From PWPR01 sp046542315 (GTDB lineage: Bacteria > Bacillota > UBA994 > PWPR01), in contig JBKHBO010000024.1 in assembly GCA_046542315.1 (NCBI GenBank), positions 1 to 26,217 on the forward strand: a DNA stretch of 26,217 bases, in the 5' to 3' direction. Shown here piece by piece: positions 1-7,650 of the stretch. A program made the translations under genes and the position numbers. The notes under the pieces were generated by a model. That model searched no databases. It was given only the letters and a program-made list of their open reading frames with translations, and was not told the origin of the DNA. Every line of letters begins with the position of its first letter. The first letter of the stretch is position 1.

Positions 1-1
1 A

Positions 2-112
2 AAAAAGTCAGTGAGGGATATGGAGCATAGACTTAGATGTGTGAGTCAGTTTCAAAAGGCAGCAGAAGAACTATTGCTAAGGGGTGGCAAAAGAGTTCTA
101 GAGAACTTTTAG
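2..112 (+). pseudogene. C-terminal fragment resembling ParA/Soj ATPase (partial at window edge)
   Basis: A reading frame open from the window edge ends at the TAG at 110-112. It encodes about 36 residues, including KSVRDMEHR and, further on, KAAEELLLRGGKR. ParA/Soj proteins typically end with a GKPV-type motif followed by an AEELL-type helix, and this fits. A clearly decayed ParA-like sequence at about 17.6-18.0 kb has the matching segment (KPVRNMKYR, then KTAEELLL). The two also agree at DNA level around 60-82 and 17955-17977. Only the tail is inside the window, so I cannot tell whether this is the end of a functional gene or another remnant. The assignment rests on short motifs. Confidence 0.35.
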
Positions 113-267
113 GAATATCTTAAAAGGATTACAAATGCTAAAAAACACCAGTAAAAAATCTATGGTGAAAGAGAAAAAACTAATTAGAATATCAGAAGAA
201 TAAGAAAATTAGTGTAAAGCTTGATAAAAAGGTTGCAAAAGGATTTTACACTACCAATGAATATGAA
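113..267. other. Non-coding stretch with short open segments
   Basis: This stretch follows the ParA-like tail. Short plus-strand open segments occur, for example one reading NKKISVKLDKKVAKGF around 200-245, but stop codons interrupt them. No start with a good ribosome binding site was found. It may be decayed continuation of whatever lay upstream. Confidence 0.3.
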
Positions 268-320
268 GGGGGTGTTTCAAAACAGAATTTTCATTCTATT
301 TTGAGACACCCCCTTTTTTT
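268..320 (+). terminator. Strong hairpin terminator, possibly bidirectional
   Basis: A left arm reading GGGGGTGTTTCAAAA (268-282) pairs with TTTTGAGACACCCCC (299-313), with one mismatch. The inner bases (AACAGAA / TTCTATT) nearly extend the stem. Seven T residues follow on the plus strand (314-320), so it has classical intrinsic-terminator form for transcription from the left. It also lies just beyond the stop codon of the minus-strand membrane-fusion gene. In that direction the stem is followed only by a loosely T-rich stretch, so termination of the export operon here is plausible but less certain. Confidence 0.8.
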
Positions 321-323
321 GCC

Positions 324-1565
324 TTATTCATCTATATTAATGTATCCTCCATCTGATAAATCTGATAAATTTGTGATAATAACAGTGTCGTTTACTTCTA
401 AACCAGAGGCGATTTCTGTGTAGTCAACAACATCCCAACCCGTTTCTATAGCTACTTCTCTACTTTTATTGCCATCAACTACCATTACATAACTTTGACC
501 TTGAAGGCTATAAACTGCTTCATTGGGTATAAACAAAGCATCTTCTTTTTCTCTTGTTATTATTTCAACATCTATTTCTGAACCTACTCTTAGAGACGAT
601 TTATCAGGTAAAGCAATCTCTACTCCAACTCTTTTTTGAGATATGCCTAAATCAGAAAGTTTATCTAAAGCTGTAGGGTAAATTTTGTTGACAACCAAAC
701 TTGTTTGATCAAGATGCTCATGCTGAACCTCTACCTTTGATCCAGCTTCTAATAATTCTAGTTTACTAGATATAATTTCACAATATAAGTAAAGTTTTTC
801 TAAGTTAGCCATTCCTCCAAAAGGGTTTCCTGGCACTACAACTTCACCTTCATTAATGTTCATAGAAGTTATAACTCCATCATAAGGAGCTGTAATACTA
901 TAATACTCTCTATTATTTTTCATTCTAGCTATGTTGTAATCAATTTCTCTAATTTGATAATCAAGTTGTTCTTTCTCGTATTTATTTCCACCTTGTTTCA
1001 AATTTTCTAAGTTGTTAGCAGCAATTTGATAAGAGTTTTTTGCTGATAAGTAAGCACTTTCTATTTCTTCATATTCTATTTTACTTATGGCTCCTTCGTT
1101 AAAAAGTACTATGCTGTTATCATACCTTTCTTTAGCAAGGGCCATTTGTTTTTCTAATGATTGTACTTCAAGTTCCATATTCTCTATTTGATTATTAGGG
1201 GGGTTAACTAGCTGATTATGCAAAGACTTTAGTCTTTGTCGTTGAGCGTACAACGCTTGCACTTGAAGATCTATGTCAGTTGCTGCTACAGTTAGTATGG
1301 TATCATCCTTTTTTACACTATCCCCAATTTTGAAGTAAATGTTTTCTACTACTCCATTAACTTGTGAGCTAATTCTTAAATTTTTGTAAGCTTTAACAGT
1401 ACCAGTTTCTGAGACATAATCAACCAATTTTCCTTGACTAACAGTAGATACTTCAACTGAAGGAGCATTTAGATAACTATATAGAAAGTATCCCCCTACA
1501 GATCCTAATAGGATAATTATTACAACAACAACTAATAGTTTCTTATTTTTTAATAACTTTTTCAT
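324..1565 (-). CDS. HlyD/MacA-type membrane-fusion (periplasmic adaptor-like) protein of an ABC export system
   Basis: The 413-residue protein starts with a lysine-rich cytoplasmic tip and one membrane anchor (about residues 9-33). A biotinyl-lipoyl-like half follows (about 45-93, with SETGTVKAYKNLRISSQVNG), then a long charged coiled-coil hairpin (about 95-215). The second lipoyl half (SITAPYDGVITSMNINEGE, near 220-245) and a beta-barrel region complete it. This is the order found in HlyD/RND/MacA adaptors. In Gram-positives such proteins accompany MacB-like ATPase/permease pairs and help export peptides or drugs; the substrate cannot be told from sequence. The start at 1565 has a GGGGG ribosome binding site overlapping the stop of the upstream permease, so it is cotranscribed as the last gene of the operon. 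Confidence 0.85.
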   Translation of the reverse strand: MKKLLKNKKLLVVVVIIILLGSVGGYFLYSYLNAPSVEVSTVSQGKLVDYVSETGTVKAYKNLRISSQVNGVVENIYFKIGDSVKKDDTILTVAATDIDLQVQALYAQRQRLKSLHNQLVNPPNNQIENMELEVQSLEKQMALAKERYDNSIVLFNEGAISKIEYEEIESAYLSAKNSYQIAANNLENLKQGGNKYEKEQLDYQIREIDYNIARMKNNREYYSITAPYDGVITSMNINEGEVVVPGNPFGGMANLEKLYLYCEIISSKLELLEAGSKVEVQHEHLDQTSLVVNKIYPTALDKLSDLGISQKRVGVEIALPDKSSLRVGSEIDVEIITREKEDALFIPNEAVYSLQGQSYVMVVDGNKSREVAIETGWDVVDYTEIASGLEVNDTVIITNLSDLSDGGYINIDE

Positions 1566-1574
1566 AATGTCCCC

Positions 1575-2732
1575 CTATACGACTCTGTTTTTTAGAGCTT
1601 CTAAAAAGTCCAATTTATCTATCTTTTTCTTAGTAGCTAGTTGTGCCAAAACTATAAAGACTATAGTAACGAGTGCTGCTAAGATATAGCTTGAAAAGTC
1701 TGGTGTTAAATTTAAAGTATAAAGATCGTTACTAAAAGCTTTATCAATAGAGTCTAAGAATAAATTACCTAATGGTACACCCATTATGATACCTACAATC
1801 GACATGATAAAGTTCTCTTTTGTAACAATACTATATATCTCTTTTTTGCTAAAACCCATTACTCTAAGAGAAGAAAACTCTCTAGTTCTTTCTGATATAT
1901 TCATAGTAGTAGCTGTGAATATGATTGCAAAACCAAGCACTCCGCCCATGATAACCATAAAGCCAATAGATATTATTATTAACCCAATGAACTCTCTAAA
2001 AGCCTCTATTATCTCATTTAAAGATAAAATATTTGAAACAGCAGGTACATCTTTAATATCTGTCAGTATTTCTTTACCACCTTTGATATATGCCCCAGTC
2101 ATAATACCATCATCAAGCAAAAGATTATTCATTCTTTCTATAGGCATATATGCATTTATACCGAAAAGTTGTTTAGTTATTGCTGTTATTCTAACAGACT
2201 CATCATCTCTTCCAGGTAGAAATGATTTAATAGTTACTTGATCCCCAATATTAACGTTAAGCTTTCTGGAAAGATTTTCAGATACTACTAAACCACTATT
2301 TGGCATAGAGTAAGTATCTTCTTCTAAGTCTTTAAATGTATAAAAAATGCTATTAGGTACTAGCCCAATAATGTTAACAATTTGACTTTGTCTGCCATTG
2401 ACAAACTCAAAGGGGTATTCACTTCTAGGTTCAACCATTTCACTTCCTATAATTTCTCTGAAGTCAGACAGTTCACCAATAGGTAGTGGTTTATTGAAAT
2501 CAACTGTGTAATCCATCTTTTGAAAATTGCCATAATGTTCAACTAGCATCGCATCAAAAATATCACCCATAAAGACAGAAAACAGGAGTACTGCATATGT
2601 CAATGCGACTCCAAAAGCTATAAACAGGAATCTTTTTTTACTTCTAAAAGTGTTTCTAATAACAATTTTCCAGCTGAATGTGATTTTTTTTCCACAAATT
2701 TTTCCACTTTTCAAGTAATATTCTTTTTCCAT
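1575..2732 (-). CDS. C-terminal half of a split FtsX-like ABC permease (frameshifted)
   Basis: The reading frame carries a transmembrane segment near residues 36-56, an extracytoplasmic MacB-PCD-like region, and an FtsX domain with three membrane segments near 245-370. NISERTREFSSLRVMG marks the family. The apparent ATG at 2732 is probably not a real start: it has no usable ribosome binding site, and its first 20 or so codons overlap the upstream frame. Homologues of this type are usually single proteins of about 780-800 residues with two FtsX domains. Removing one A from the A8 run at 2684-2691 joins the frames smoothly as LWKK followed by ITFSWKIVIRN. It is therefore best read as the second half of one permease made by frameshifting, or disrupted by mutation or sequencing error. 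The stop at 1575 is 9 bases from the adaptor gene. Confidence 0.8.
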   Translation of the reverse strand: MEKEYYLKSGKICGKKITFSWKIVIRNTFRSKKRFLFIAFGVALTYAVLLFSVFMGDIFDAMLVEHYGNFQKMDYTVDFNKPLPIGELSDFREIIGSEMVEPRSEYPFEFVNGRQSQIVNIIGLVPNSIFYTFKDLEEDTYSMPNSGLVVSENLSRKLNVNIGDQVTIKSFLPGRDDESVRITAITKQLFGINAYMPIERMNNLLLDDGIMTGAYIKGGKEILTDIKDVPAVSNILSLNEIIEAFREFIGLIIISIGFMVIMGGVLGFAIIFTATTMNISERTREFSSLRVMGFSKKEIYSIVTKENFIMSIVGIIMGVPLGNLFLDSIDKAFSNDLYTLNLTPDFSSYILAALVTIVFIVLAQLATKKKIDKLDFLEALKNRVV

Positions 2733-3927
2733 CCTTTGGAACTGGTGCTCTCATAGATTCAGCAGGAGAAATATTTAATATATCTTTTGCTCCCCAAAGT
2801 CCTGAAACTACACAAAAGAAACTAGACAGAAAGAGAGAAAGAAATATATATCTTGGATAAATAGCTAAACTTAATAATGGAATATTAAAGAACTCTACAT
2901 ACATTTCTGTCATTAAACCTGAAATAGAGAACCCTAATACCAAACCTATTACACCACCAAAGACTGCAATACTAAGGGCATATTTTACATAATGCAGTAC
3001 AATGTCTTTGCTACTATAACCCATTGCTTTTAAAATCCCTATTGCGATTCTATCAGTTTTAACCATTCTTTTTAGCATGACAGCCAATATCACTGCTGCT
3101 ACTCCTAAAAAAATAAAAGGGACTGCTTGTGATGATTGTTCAAGTCCGTTTATCTCTTCATGGACCATTCGATTACTTAGTTGGTTCTCTTGAGTAAAAA
3201 TTCTCATTACTCCGAAACTATCCAATCTATCTTCAAGGATATCCTTAAATTGTTTAGCATTGACTCCTTCTTTTAGATTAAGCAATAACTCATTGTAATT
3301 ACTACCAAGGCCTAAGTTGTCACTAGCAAAGGAATCACTTGCATAAATTACTCCATATTTTTCTGGAGTTGGGAGAAAACTCTGTTCATTTTCCATCAAA
3401 TAAACAAACTCAGGACTTGCAACAATAGCAGCTACTTCACTTTGATACTGGCGTCCGCCATGTTGATATTTCATAGTATCGCCAACATTAATATTTCTAG
3501 CATTTGCAAATTGTTCTAAAACCATTATTTTTTCACTGCTATTATCAATTAATTTACCTTCAATTAGATAAAAATCATTAATAAGGCTCTCTTTATTTGG
3601 AACTGAAATTATCCTTACCATAACTCTTTCATCTTCTTGTGCGGTTATAACAGGGGCTTCTATTACATGTCGACCTTGGGCTTGTAAAATAGAATTATCA
3701 GCCTCTAGTTTTTCAATTGCTCCTTCATGGATTCTTAATAACTGAACAAAAATATCTGCAAAATTAGTTTCAGTATAATAATTGTCTAAAGTAGAAACTA
3801 AGTTTGTTGAAGCTATGCTTAAAGCCGTATAAATCATTATTCCTACCAATAAGACAGTTATTATAGCAATGTATTGCCCTTTAGAATTTTTTATCATTCT
3901 AATAAGACGCTTATCAAGGTTTTTCAT
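2656..3927 (-). CDS. N-terminal half of a split FtsX-like ABC permease (ends after the A8 frameshift site)
   Basis: There is one transmembrane segment near the N-terminus (about residues 20-40), then a large extracytoplasmic domain. An FtsX domain follows with three membrane helices at roughly 270-385, ending at the conserved NISPAESMRAP segment. After that the frame runs into unrelated residues (HIQLENCY) and stops at 2656, just past the A8 tract at 2684-2691. This suggests that the true protein continues in the other frame. I prefer the ATG at 3927, two bases after the stop of the ATPase gene, with GAGTGG as a weak ribosome binding site. A GTG at 3936 overlapping the ATPase gene by 7 bases is the alternative. 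With the ATPase it would form a MacB/LolCDE-like exporter. Confidence 0.8.
   Translation of the reverse strand: MKNLDKRLIRMIKNSKGQYIAIITVLLVGIMIYTALSIASTNLVSTLDNYYTETNFADIFVQLLRIHEGAIEKLEADNSILQAQGRHVIEAPVITAQEDERVMVRIISVPNKESLINDFYLIEGKLIDNSSEKIMVLEQFANARNINVGDTMKYQHGGRQYQSEVAAIVASPEFVYLMENEQSFLPTPEKYGVIYASDSFASDNLGLGSNYNELLLNLKEGVNAKQFKDILEDRLDSFGVMRIFTQENQLSNRMVHEEINGLEQSSQAVPFIFLGVAAVILAVMLKRMVKTDRIAIGILKAMGYSSKDIVLHYVKYALSIAVFGGVIGLVLGFSISGLMTEMYVEFFNIPLLSLAIYPRYIFLSLFLSSFFCVVSGLWGAKDILNISPAESMRAPVPKDGKRILLEKWKNLWKKNHIQLENCY
2684..2691 (-). other. A8 slippery tract at the permease frame switch
   Basis: On the minus strand the sequence reads TGG followed by eight A residues and TCAC. With eight A's the upstream frame runs on to a stop 36 codons or fewer later. 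With seven A's the codons are TGG AAA AAA ATC ACA TTC AGC TGG, continuing without interruption into the second FtsX half. Runs of this length are known sites of transcriptional slippage, of phase-variable mutation and of sequencing error; the sequence alone does not separate these. Confidence 0.75.
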
Positions 3928-3929
3928 AT

Positions 3930-4637
3930 CTACCACTCAATTTTCTCTGGATCTACAGGATTATCATTTGTGTAGTTTTCAGTAATTTTACCGCTTCTCA
4001 TTTTTACAACTCTATCTGCAATTTCACCAACTGCAACATTATGAGTTATTACTATTACTGTTTTTTCTAAATCCTTATTTATATCCTTAAGTAGTTTGAG
4101 TATCTTTTTTCCTGTTTCATAATCTAGTGCACCTGTTGGTTCATCACAAAGTAAGACAAGAGGATTCTTCGCCACAGCTCTAGCTATTGCAACTCTCTGT
4201 TGCTCTCCGCCACTCATTTGAGCAGGGAAGTGATTCATTCTCTCATCTAATCCTACAGACTTCATTACATCTTCTATATCTAACGGATTCTCTGTAATTT
4301 CAGTGGCTAATTCAACATTTTCTTTAGCTGTTAAATTCGCCATAAGATTATAAAATTGAAAAACAAAACCTACCTGATGTCTTCTATATTCCGTTAGTTG
4401 TCTTTCATCTAAAGAAGTTATCTCTTTTTCTAAAAAGAAGGCTTTTCCTTCACTTGGAGTATCCATGCCACCAATAATATTTAATAAGGTACTTTTGCCA
4501 GAGCCACTGGGGCCTAATATTACTACAAACTCACCTTGATAGACTTCAAAAGAAACTTCTTGTAAAGCTTTGACAGTAACTTGACCCATTTTATAAAATT
4601 TGCTTATTTTTTCAGTTTTAATAAGTGTTTGTGACAT
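3930..4637 (-). CDS. MacB/LolD-family ABC transporter ATP-binding protein
   Basis: This 235-residue ATPase has Walker A GPSGSGKST at residues 42-50. It also has a Q-loop near FVFQFYNLM, the signature MSGGEQQRVAIARA, and Walker B VLLCDEPTGALD with the LolD/MacB-type TGALD continuation. A switch histidine is in VITHN. It should power the adjoining FtsX-type permease and, with the HlyD-like protein, form a three-part export system. It is the first gene of the operon: the ATG at 4637 has a GAAGGTG ribosome binding site 5-6 bases upstream, and a candidate promoter lies at 4660-4688. Such exporters in Firmicutes often handle antimicrobial peptides or lipophilic compounds, but nothing here shows the substrate, and no two-component regulator is adjacent in the window. 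Confidence 0.93.
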   Translation of the reverse strand: MSQTLIKTEKISKFYKMGQVTVKALQEVSFEVYQGEFVVILGPSGSGKSTLLNIIGGMDTPSEGKAFFLEKEITSLDERQLTEYRRHQVGFVFQFYNLMANLTAKENVELATEITENPLDIEDVMKSVGLDERMNHFPAQMSGGEQQRVAIARAVAKNPLVLLCDEPTGALDYETGKKILKLLKDINKDLEKTVIVITHNVAVGEIADRVVKMRSGKITENYTNDNPVDPEKIEW

Positions 4638-4659
4638 TTTTTCACCTTCTTATATCTTT

Positions 4660-4688
4660 ATATTACAAAAGCTTTTTACTGCCCGCAA
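4660..4688 (-). promoter_or_regulatory. Candidate sigma-A promoter of the export operon
   Basis: Read on the minus strand: TTGCGG as -35 (4683-4688), a 17-base spacer, and TAATAT as -10 (4660-4665). This lies about 23 bases upstream of the ATPase start. The -10 and spacing are good, the -35 only half matches. It was found by eye only. Confidence 0.5.
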
Positions 4689-5760
4689 ACAATAAAGTTA
4701 AAATAATAAACTTTTAATTAATATCTACTGGAGGATTTTATAATGTTGCAGAAATAATTTTAATAAAGCCTATTTTTTAAATTATATTTTTCTACAGATA
4801 AGCGTATTACAGATTATTTTAGTTTTTCCAAACACTAAATTAGAAATTGGTTTTTGTAATACTCATCTTTTGAAACTGCTATATTTGATCCAATTATTAT
4901 ATCACCGCCCATAGCAATCTGAGAGTATTCATCCATCAAGCCTACAAAAACAATTTTGAAACCCAGATTAGAGATGATATCTGCCATTAGATTTTTAAAG
5001 TCAAACCAGTTGTCATTATTTTCAAGTGATTTACTTAAAAGCTTCTTTATCAGTAGAATTCAGGTTGCTACATTATGTCCAGAATCTAGGATAAACTAGA
5101 ATAAAAACTCCCTCACTCTTAAATATATTGTAAATCTTAGATAAAGTTGGGATTAGTGTATCCTTAAACATTCCAAGATGAGAAATAACAACATCAACTC
5201 TACTATTTCTTATAAGTATAATGGTTAGATCCTCTAATTGGCGAAATACTTCCATGGAATATAGCTAGATTACTAATATTATAATATTCTTTGCATATCT
5301 TAGCATAATAACAATGTACTTTACCAAGTTCAAAAGCTATAGCAATTTTGCAATTATCAGAAAAAGCTGAACTGGTAGCACAAACTCCGACTCCTATTCT
5401 CCAGACAATACAACTTGTGAAAAGATTTCTTAATGTAAACAGAATATTTTACACTACTTTTTGAAATAAATAGAATACTTAACAATGTAAGTCAACCTAA
5501 AGACCTAACATTGGAATTGTATTTTAAACGTTTATATGATTAATATGATTTTAATTAGTTGCATGTCCTTATATCATTGGAGATTCCGTAATAAGTATAA
5601 AACACACTGCTATAATTTAAATTCTATTATCTATTTTGGTTGCAATCTTTATTGCAACTTATTTCGTTTTAAGCATGTAAGGTTCTTTAGACATGGACAT
5701 CTTTATTGTAATCAATGAGTTTTTAATAAAAAGCCTTTTGCTACAGCTATTGTTGTTTTT
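4689..5760. other. Roughly 1 kb without an intact gene; decayed coding remnants
   Basis: No open frame here looks like a functional gene. On the minus strand, between about 5430 and 4850, three successive frames each carry protein-like sequence: RIGVGVCATSSAFSDNCKI, then SRVDVVISHLGMFKDTLI, then FKIVFVGLMDEYSQIAMGG. They are separated by stops and frame changes. On the plus strand near 5490-5720 a frame reads PYIIGDSVISIKHTAI, a stop, and a hydrophobic stretch, as if from a membrane protein. I cannot name either family. Confidence 0.4.
4850..5430 (-). pseudogene. Decayed gene of unknown family
   Basis: Translating the minus strand gives a run of plausible protein from about 5400 to 5230 (GVGVCATSSAFSDNCKIAI and onward). 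A shift to a second frame near 5255 continues to 5073, and after in-frame stops a third segment extends to about 4850. The pieces are colinear and close together, as expected for one former gene with frameshifts and nonsense mutations. The family is not recognised. An intact 60-codon frame (5073-5255) is only the middle piece and has no convincing start. Confidence 0.35.
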
Positions 5761-5764
5761 ACTT

Positions 5765-5790
5765 AACAATTGTTCATGGTTGTTTAACAA
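5765..5790. promoter_or_regulatory. Two palindromes overlapping the phn promoter; putative operator
   Basis: AACAATTGTT (5765-5774) is a perfect 10-base palindrome. TTGTTTAACAA (5780-5790) is a TTGTT-N-AACAA palindrome. They share the same half-site, lie five bases apart, and cover the -35 element and spacer of the predicted phn promoter. A dimeric repressor binding side by side is the natural reading. No PhnF-type or other regulator gene is present in the window. Confidence 0.5.
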
Positions 5791-5798
5791 AATAGAAT
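5770..5798 (+). promoter_or_regulatory. Candidate sigma-A promoter of the phosphonate operon
   Basis: -35 TTGTTC (5770-5775), a 17-base spacer, and -10 TAGAAT (5793-5798). The first gene of the operon starts about 45 bases downstream. A second weaker -10-like sequence, TACAAT (5810-5815), lacks a well-placed -35. Confidence 0.55.
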
Positions 5799-5842
5799 AG
5801 ACTAATTGATACAATGTAGTTGAATAAAAAGTGGGTGAGATT

Positions 5843-6631
5843 ATGCAGCTTCTTATATTTAGGATTGAAGATATTGTAAGAAATCAAGTTAGCAAGTTAT
5901 CGCTTAGAGACACTATTGCACTTAAATCATGGAAAATACTAGGACACAAAACAACCTTCATTACAAATAAAGGTATTATAGAGCAAAACTTATCAAAGCA
6001 TGCTATTAACTCATTTAATAAGATCATTCTTTATAATGGTGGTGTTATTTATGATACTGAAAAGAAGATTCCATTAATTATAAACTTTTTTAATGAATAC
6101 AAAATTGGTACATTGCTATCTTATATCGATAAGTATCACACTGATGTATTACCTATTGTTGATAAATTAAATACTTTATTAATATCAAAAAAGAAATCCA
6201 ATCTTTATCCTCCATTTTATCAGACCAACTCAAAGAAAATTAGGTACTTTTCAAGAATAAGTTATTCAAATATCGCAAAGATAAAGCTTTTTGGACCACA
6301 AGAGAAATTAAGAGAAATAAAAAAAGAATATAGTAGTATATTTAGATTTTATCAAAAAAGTTCAATGCTTGAGGTTTTTCCACATGGAAATATTAATTAT
6401 AAAAATATTATACAACTTAGCAAGTTTGATAGAATAATTGAAATTGCTACAGAGCAAGAATTCTTTGATGATAGAGATATACTAGTAAGCACATATTTTA
6501 GCCCTGAGAGGCTCAAGAGTAAAGCTGAAATTATCATTAGTAAGGAATATGAGAATGAAATTTTGTATGGAGCAATATGTAACTTAAGTGAAGCACTTCA
6601 TTGTAAAAATCTAAAAGTGGTGGGGAAATAA
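5843..6631 (+). CDS. Degenerate Cof-like HAD-fold protein at the head of the C-P lyase operon
   Basis: The 262-residue protein can be laid along the Cof/HAD-IIB family from end to end. LSLRDTIALKSWKILGHKTT matches the first helix-strand. The NKIILYNGGVIYDTEKK segment matches the usual 'NGA-IYD' segment, and a cap region follows. KIKLFGPQEKLREI then LEVFPHGNINYKN matches the return to the core. The catalytic residues are lost, however: the family's FDLDGT motif is FRIEDI here (Arg7 and Glu9 replace the two Asp), and the GDGxND motif is replaced by ATEQEFFDDRDIL. It is therefore probably not a phosphatase and may bind, scaffold or sense. The start is taken as the ATG at 5843, with GGTGAG just upstream; a GTG at 5831 is possible. 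It overlaps phnG by one base (TAATG), so it is part of the operon. Confidence 0.6.
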   Translation: MQLLIFRIEDIVRNQVSKLSLRDTIALKSWKILGHKTTFITNKGIIEQNLSKHAINSFNKIILYNGGVIYDTEKKIPLIINFFNEYKIGTLLSYIDKYHTDVLPIVDKLNTLLISKKKSNLYPPFYQTNSKKIRYFSRISYSNIAKIKLFGPQEKLREIKKEYSSIFRFYQKSSMLEVFPHGNINYKNIIQLSKFDRIIEIATEQEFFDDRDILVSTYFSPERLKSKAEIIISKEYENEILYGAICNLSEALHCKNLKVVGK

Positions 6632-7065
6632 TGAATAGAAAACGTAGAACCAAAGTTTTGATAGAGGGAAACTTTAGCTTGATTAAGCCAATCATTGACA
6701 AAATAAAAGAAGAAGAAAAAATATATACTATAGAAGAACCAAATACAGGTTTAGTAATGGTAAAAATGAGAGACTCAGCAAAGAAACAACTTTTTTACTT
6801 AGGAGAAGTTTTGGTAACCGAAGCTAAAGTCAAAATTGAAAACAGTATTGGATTAGGAATAGTGAAAGGCAACAATAAGGGTTTAGCTTACGATATGGCA
6901 ATAATAGATGCTTTAGCTAATAATAATTTTTCAAAACATGAAGAATTAAAAAATAGAATGATTGAGATGGAAGTTGCTTTAGAAGAAAAAAGACAAATGG
7001 AGCTTGCTATTTTATCTAAGACTAAAGTGGATTTTGAGACAGTGGACGAGGAGGTTAAAGCATGA
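6631..7065 (+). CDS. phnG: Phosphonate C-P lyase system protein PhnG
   Basis: At 144 residues it is close to the usual PhnG length. The recognisable core is TGLVMVKMRDSAKKQLFYLGE, followed by EVLVTEAKVKIENSIGLGIV, KGNNKGLAYDMAIIDAL and a helical C-terminus. PhnG is a core subunit of the C-P lyase complex (PhnGHIJ). With PhnI, PhnH and PhnL it takes part in forming alpha-D-ribose 1-methylphosphonate 5-triphosphate from ATP and the phosphonate. It is translationally coupled both ways: a TAATG overlap with the HAD-like gene and an ATGA overlap with phnH. The family and the context agree. Confidence 0.93.
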   Translation: MNRKRRTKVLIEGNFSLIKPIIDKIKEEEKIYTIEEPNTGLVMVKMRDSAKKQLFYLGEVLVTEAKVKIENSIGLGIVKGNNKGLAYDMAIIDALANNNFSKHEELKNRMIEMEVALEEKRQMELAILSKTKVDFETVDEEVKA

Positions 7066-7649
7066 AGCTAGATTTAGTACATGATATTCAAGTTTCATTT
7101 AGAAAATTATTAAATTCTATGAGCTACCCCGGGAAAATAAATAGCTTACCAAATAGTGTGAAAACTGAATTTGATCTAATCACTTTTGACTCTACTTATG
7201 CGTTGATGTATATGCTTTTAGATGCAGAAGTGACCTTTCACATTTGCTCAAATGAATCGAAAGAAGTAAGTAAATTTATAAGGCAAGTTACAAATTCAAA
7301 GGAAGATACTATAGACAAAGCTGATTATATTTTTGTATTAAATGATTGTACGAGTGAAGAAGTAGATGAAGCGATAGAGTTAGCAAAAGTTGGAACTTTA
7401 ATTAATCCTCATAAAAGTGCAACAATTATTCTCGAAGTGAAAAATTTAAGTAACGAAAAATTATATAGATTAAATGGCCCAGGTATTAAAAATTTCTATT
7501 ATTTTGGATATGCTAATGTATCAAATTTAATAAACATTCGAAATAAAAAAAATGAAGAATATCCAATGGGTATTGACTTAATATTTTTGGATGATAAATC
7601 AAATATTATGTCTATCCCAAGGACAACTAGAATAGAGAAGGTGAACTAA
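7062..7649 (+). CDS. phnH: Phosphonate C-P lyase system protein PhnH
   Basis: At 195 residues it is almost the length of the E. coli protein. The N-terminus contains the typical QVSFRKLLNSMSYPGKI segment, a signature of PhnH, where the usual form is FR-LL-AMS-PG. PhnH is the PLP-transferase-like-fold subunit without PLP that completes the PhnGHIJ core. It overlaps phnG by an ATGA and is followed one base later by phnI. Nothing is unusual apart from the AT-driven lysine and isoleucine content. Confidence 0.93.
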   Translation: MKLDLVHDIQVSFRKLLNSMSYPGKINSLPNSVKTEFDLITFDSTYALMYMLLDAEVTFHICSNESKEVSKFIRQVTNSKEDTIDKADYIFVLNDCTSEEVDEAIELAKVGTLINPHKSATIILEVKNLSNEKLYRLNGPGIKNFYYFGYANVSNLINIRNKKNEEYPMGIDLIFLDDKSNIMSIPRTTRIEKVN

Positions 7650-7650
7650 T

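Noticed and set aside
1786..2241. Open frame of 151 codons on the plus strand
   Set aside because: It lies wholly within the permease gene on the other strand, lacks a ribosome binding site, and its composition mirrors the antisense of membrane helices.
5073..5255. 60-codon minus-strand frame as an independent small gene
   Set aside because: It has no clear ribosome binding site, and protein-like sequence continues in other frames on both sides, so it looks like the middle of a decayed gene.
5536..5718. 60-codon plus-strand frame
   Set aside because: Its Cys/Tyr/His/Phe-rich composition is unlike a real protein; another frame over the same stretch looks more protein-like but contains stops.
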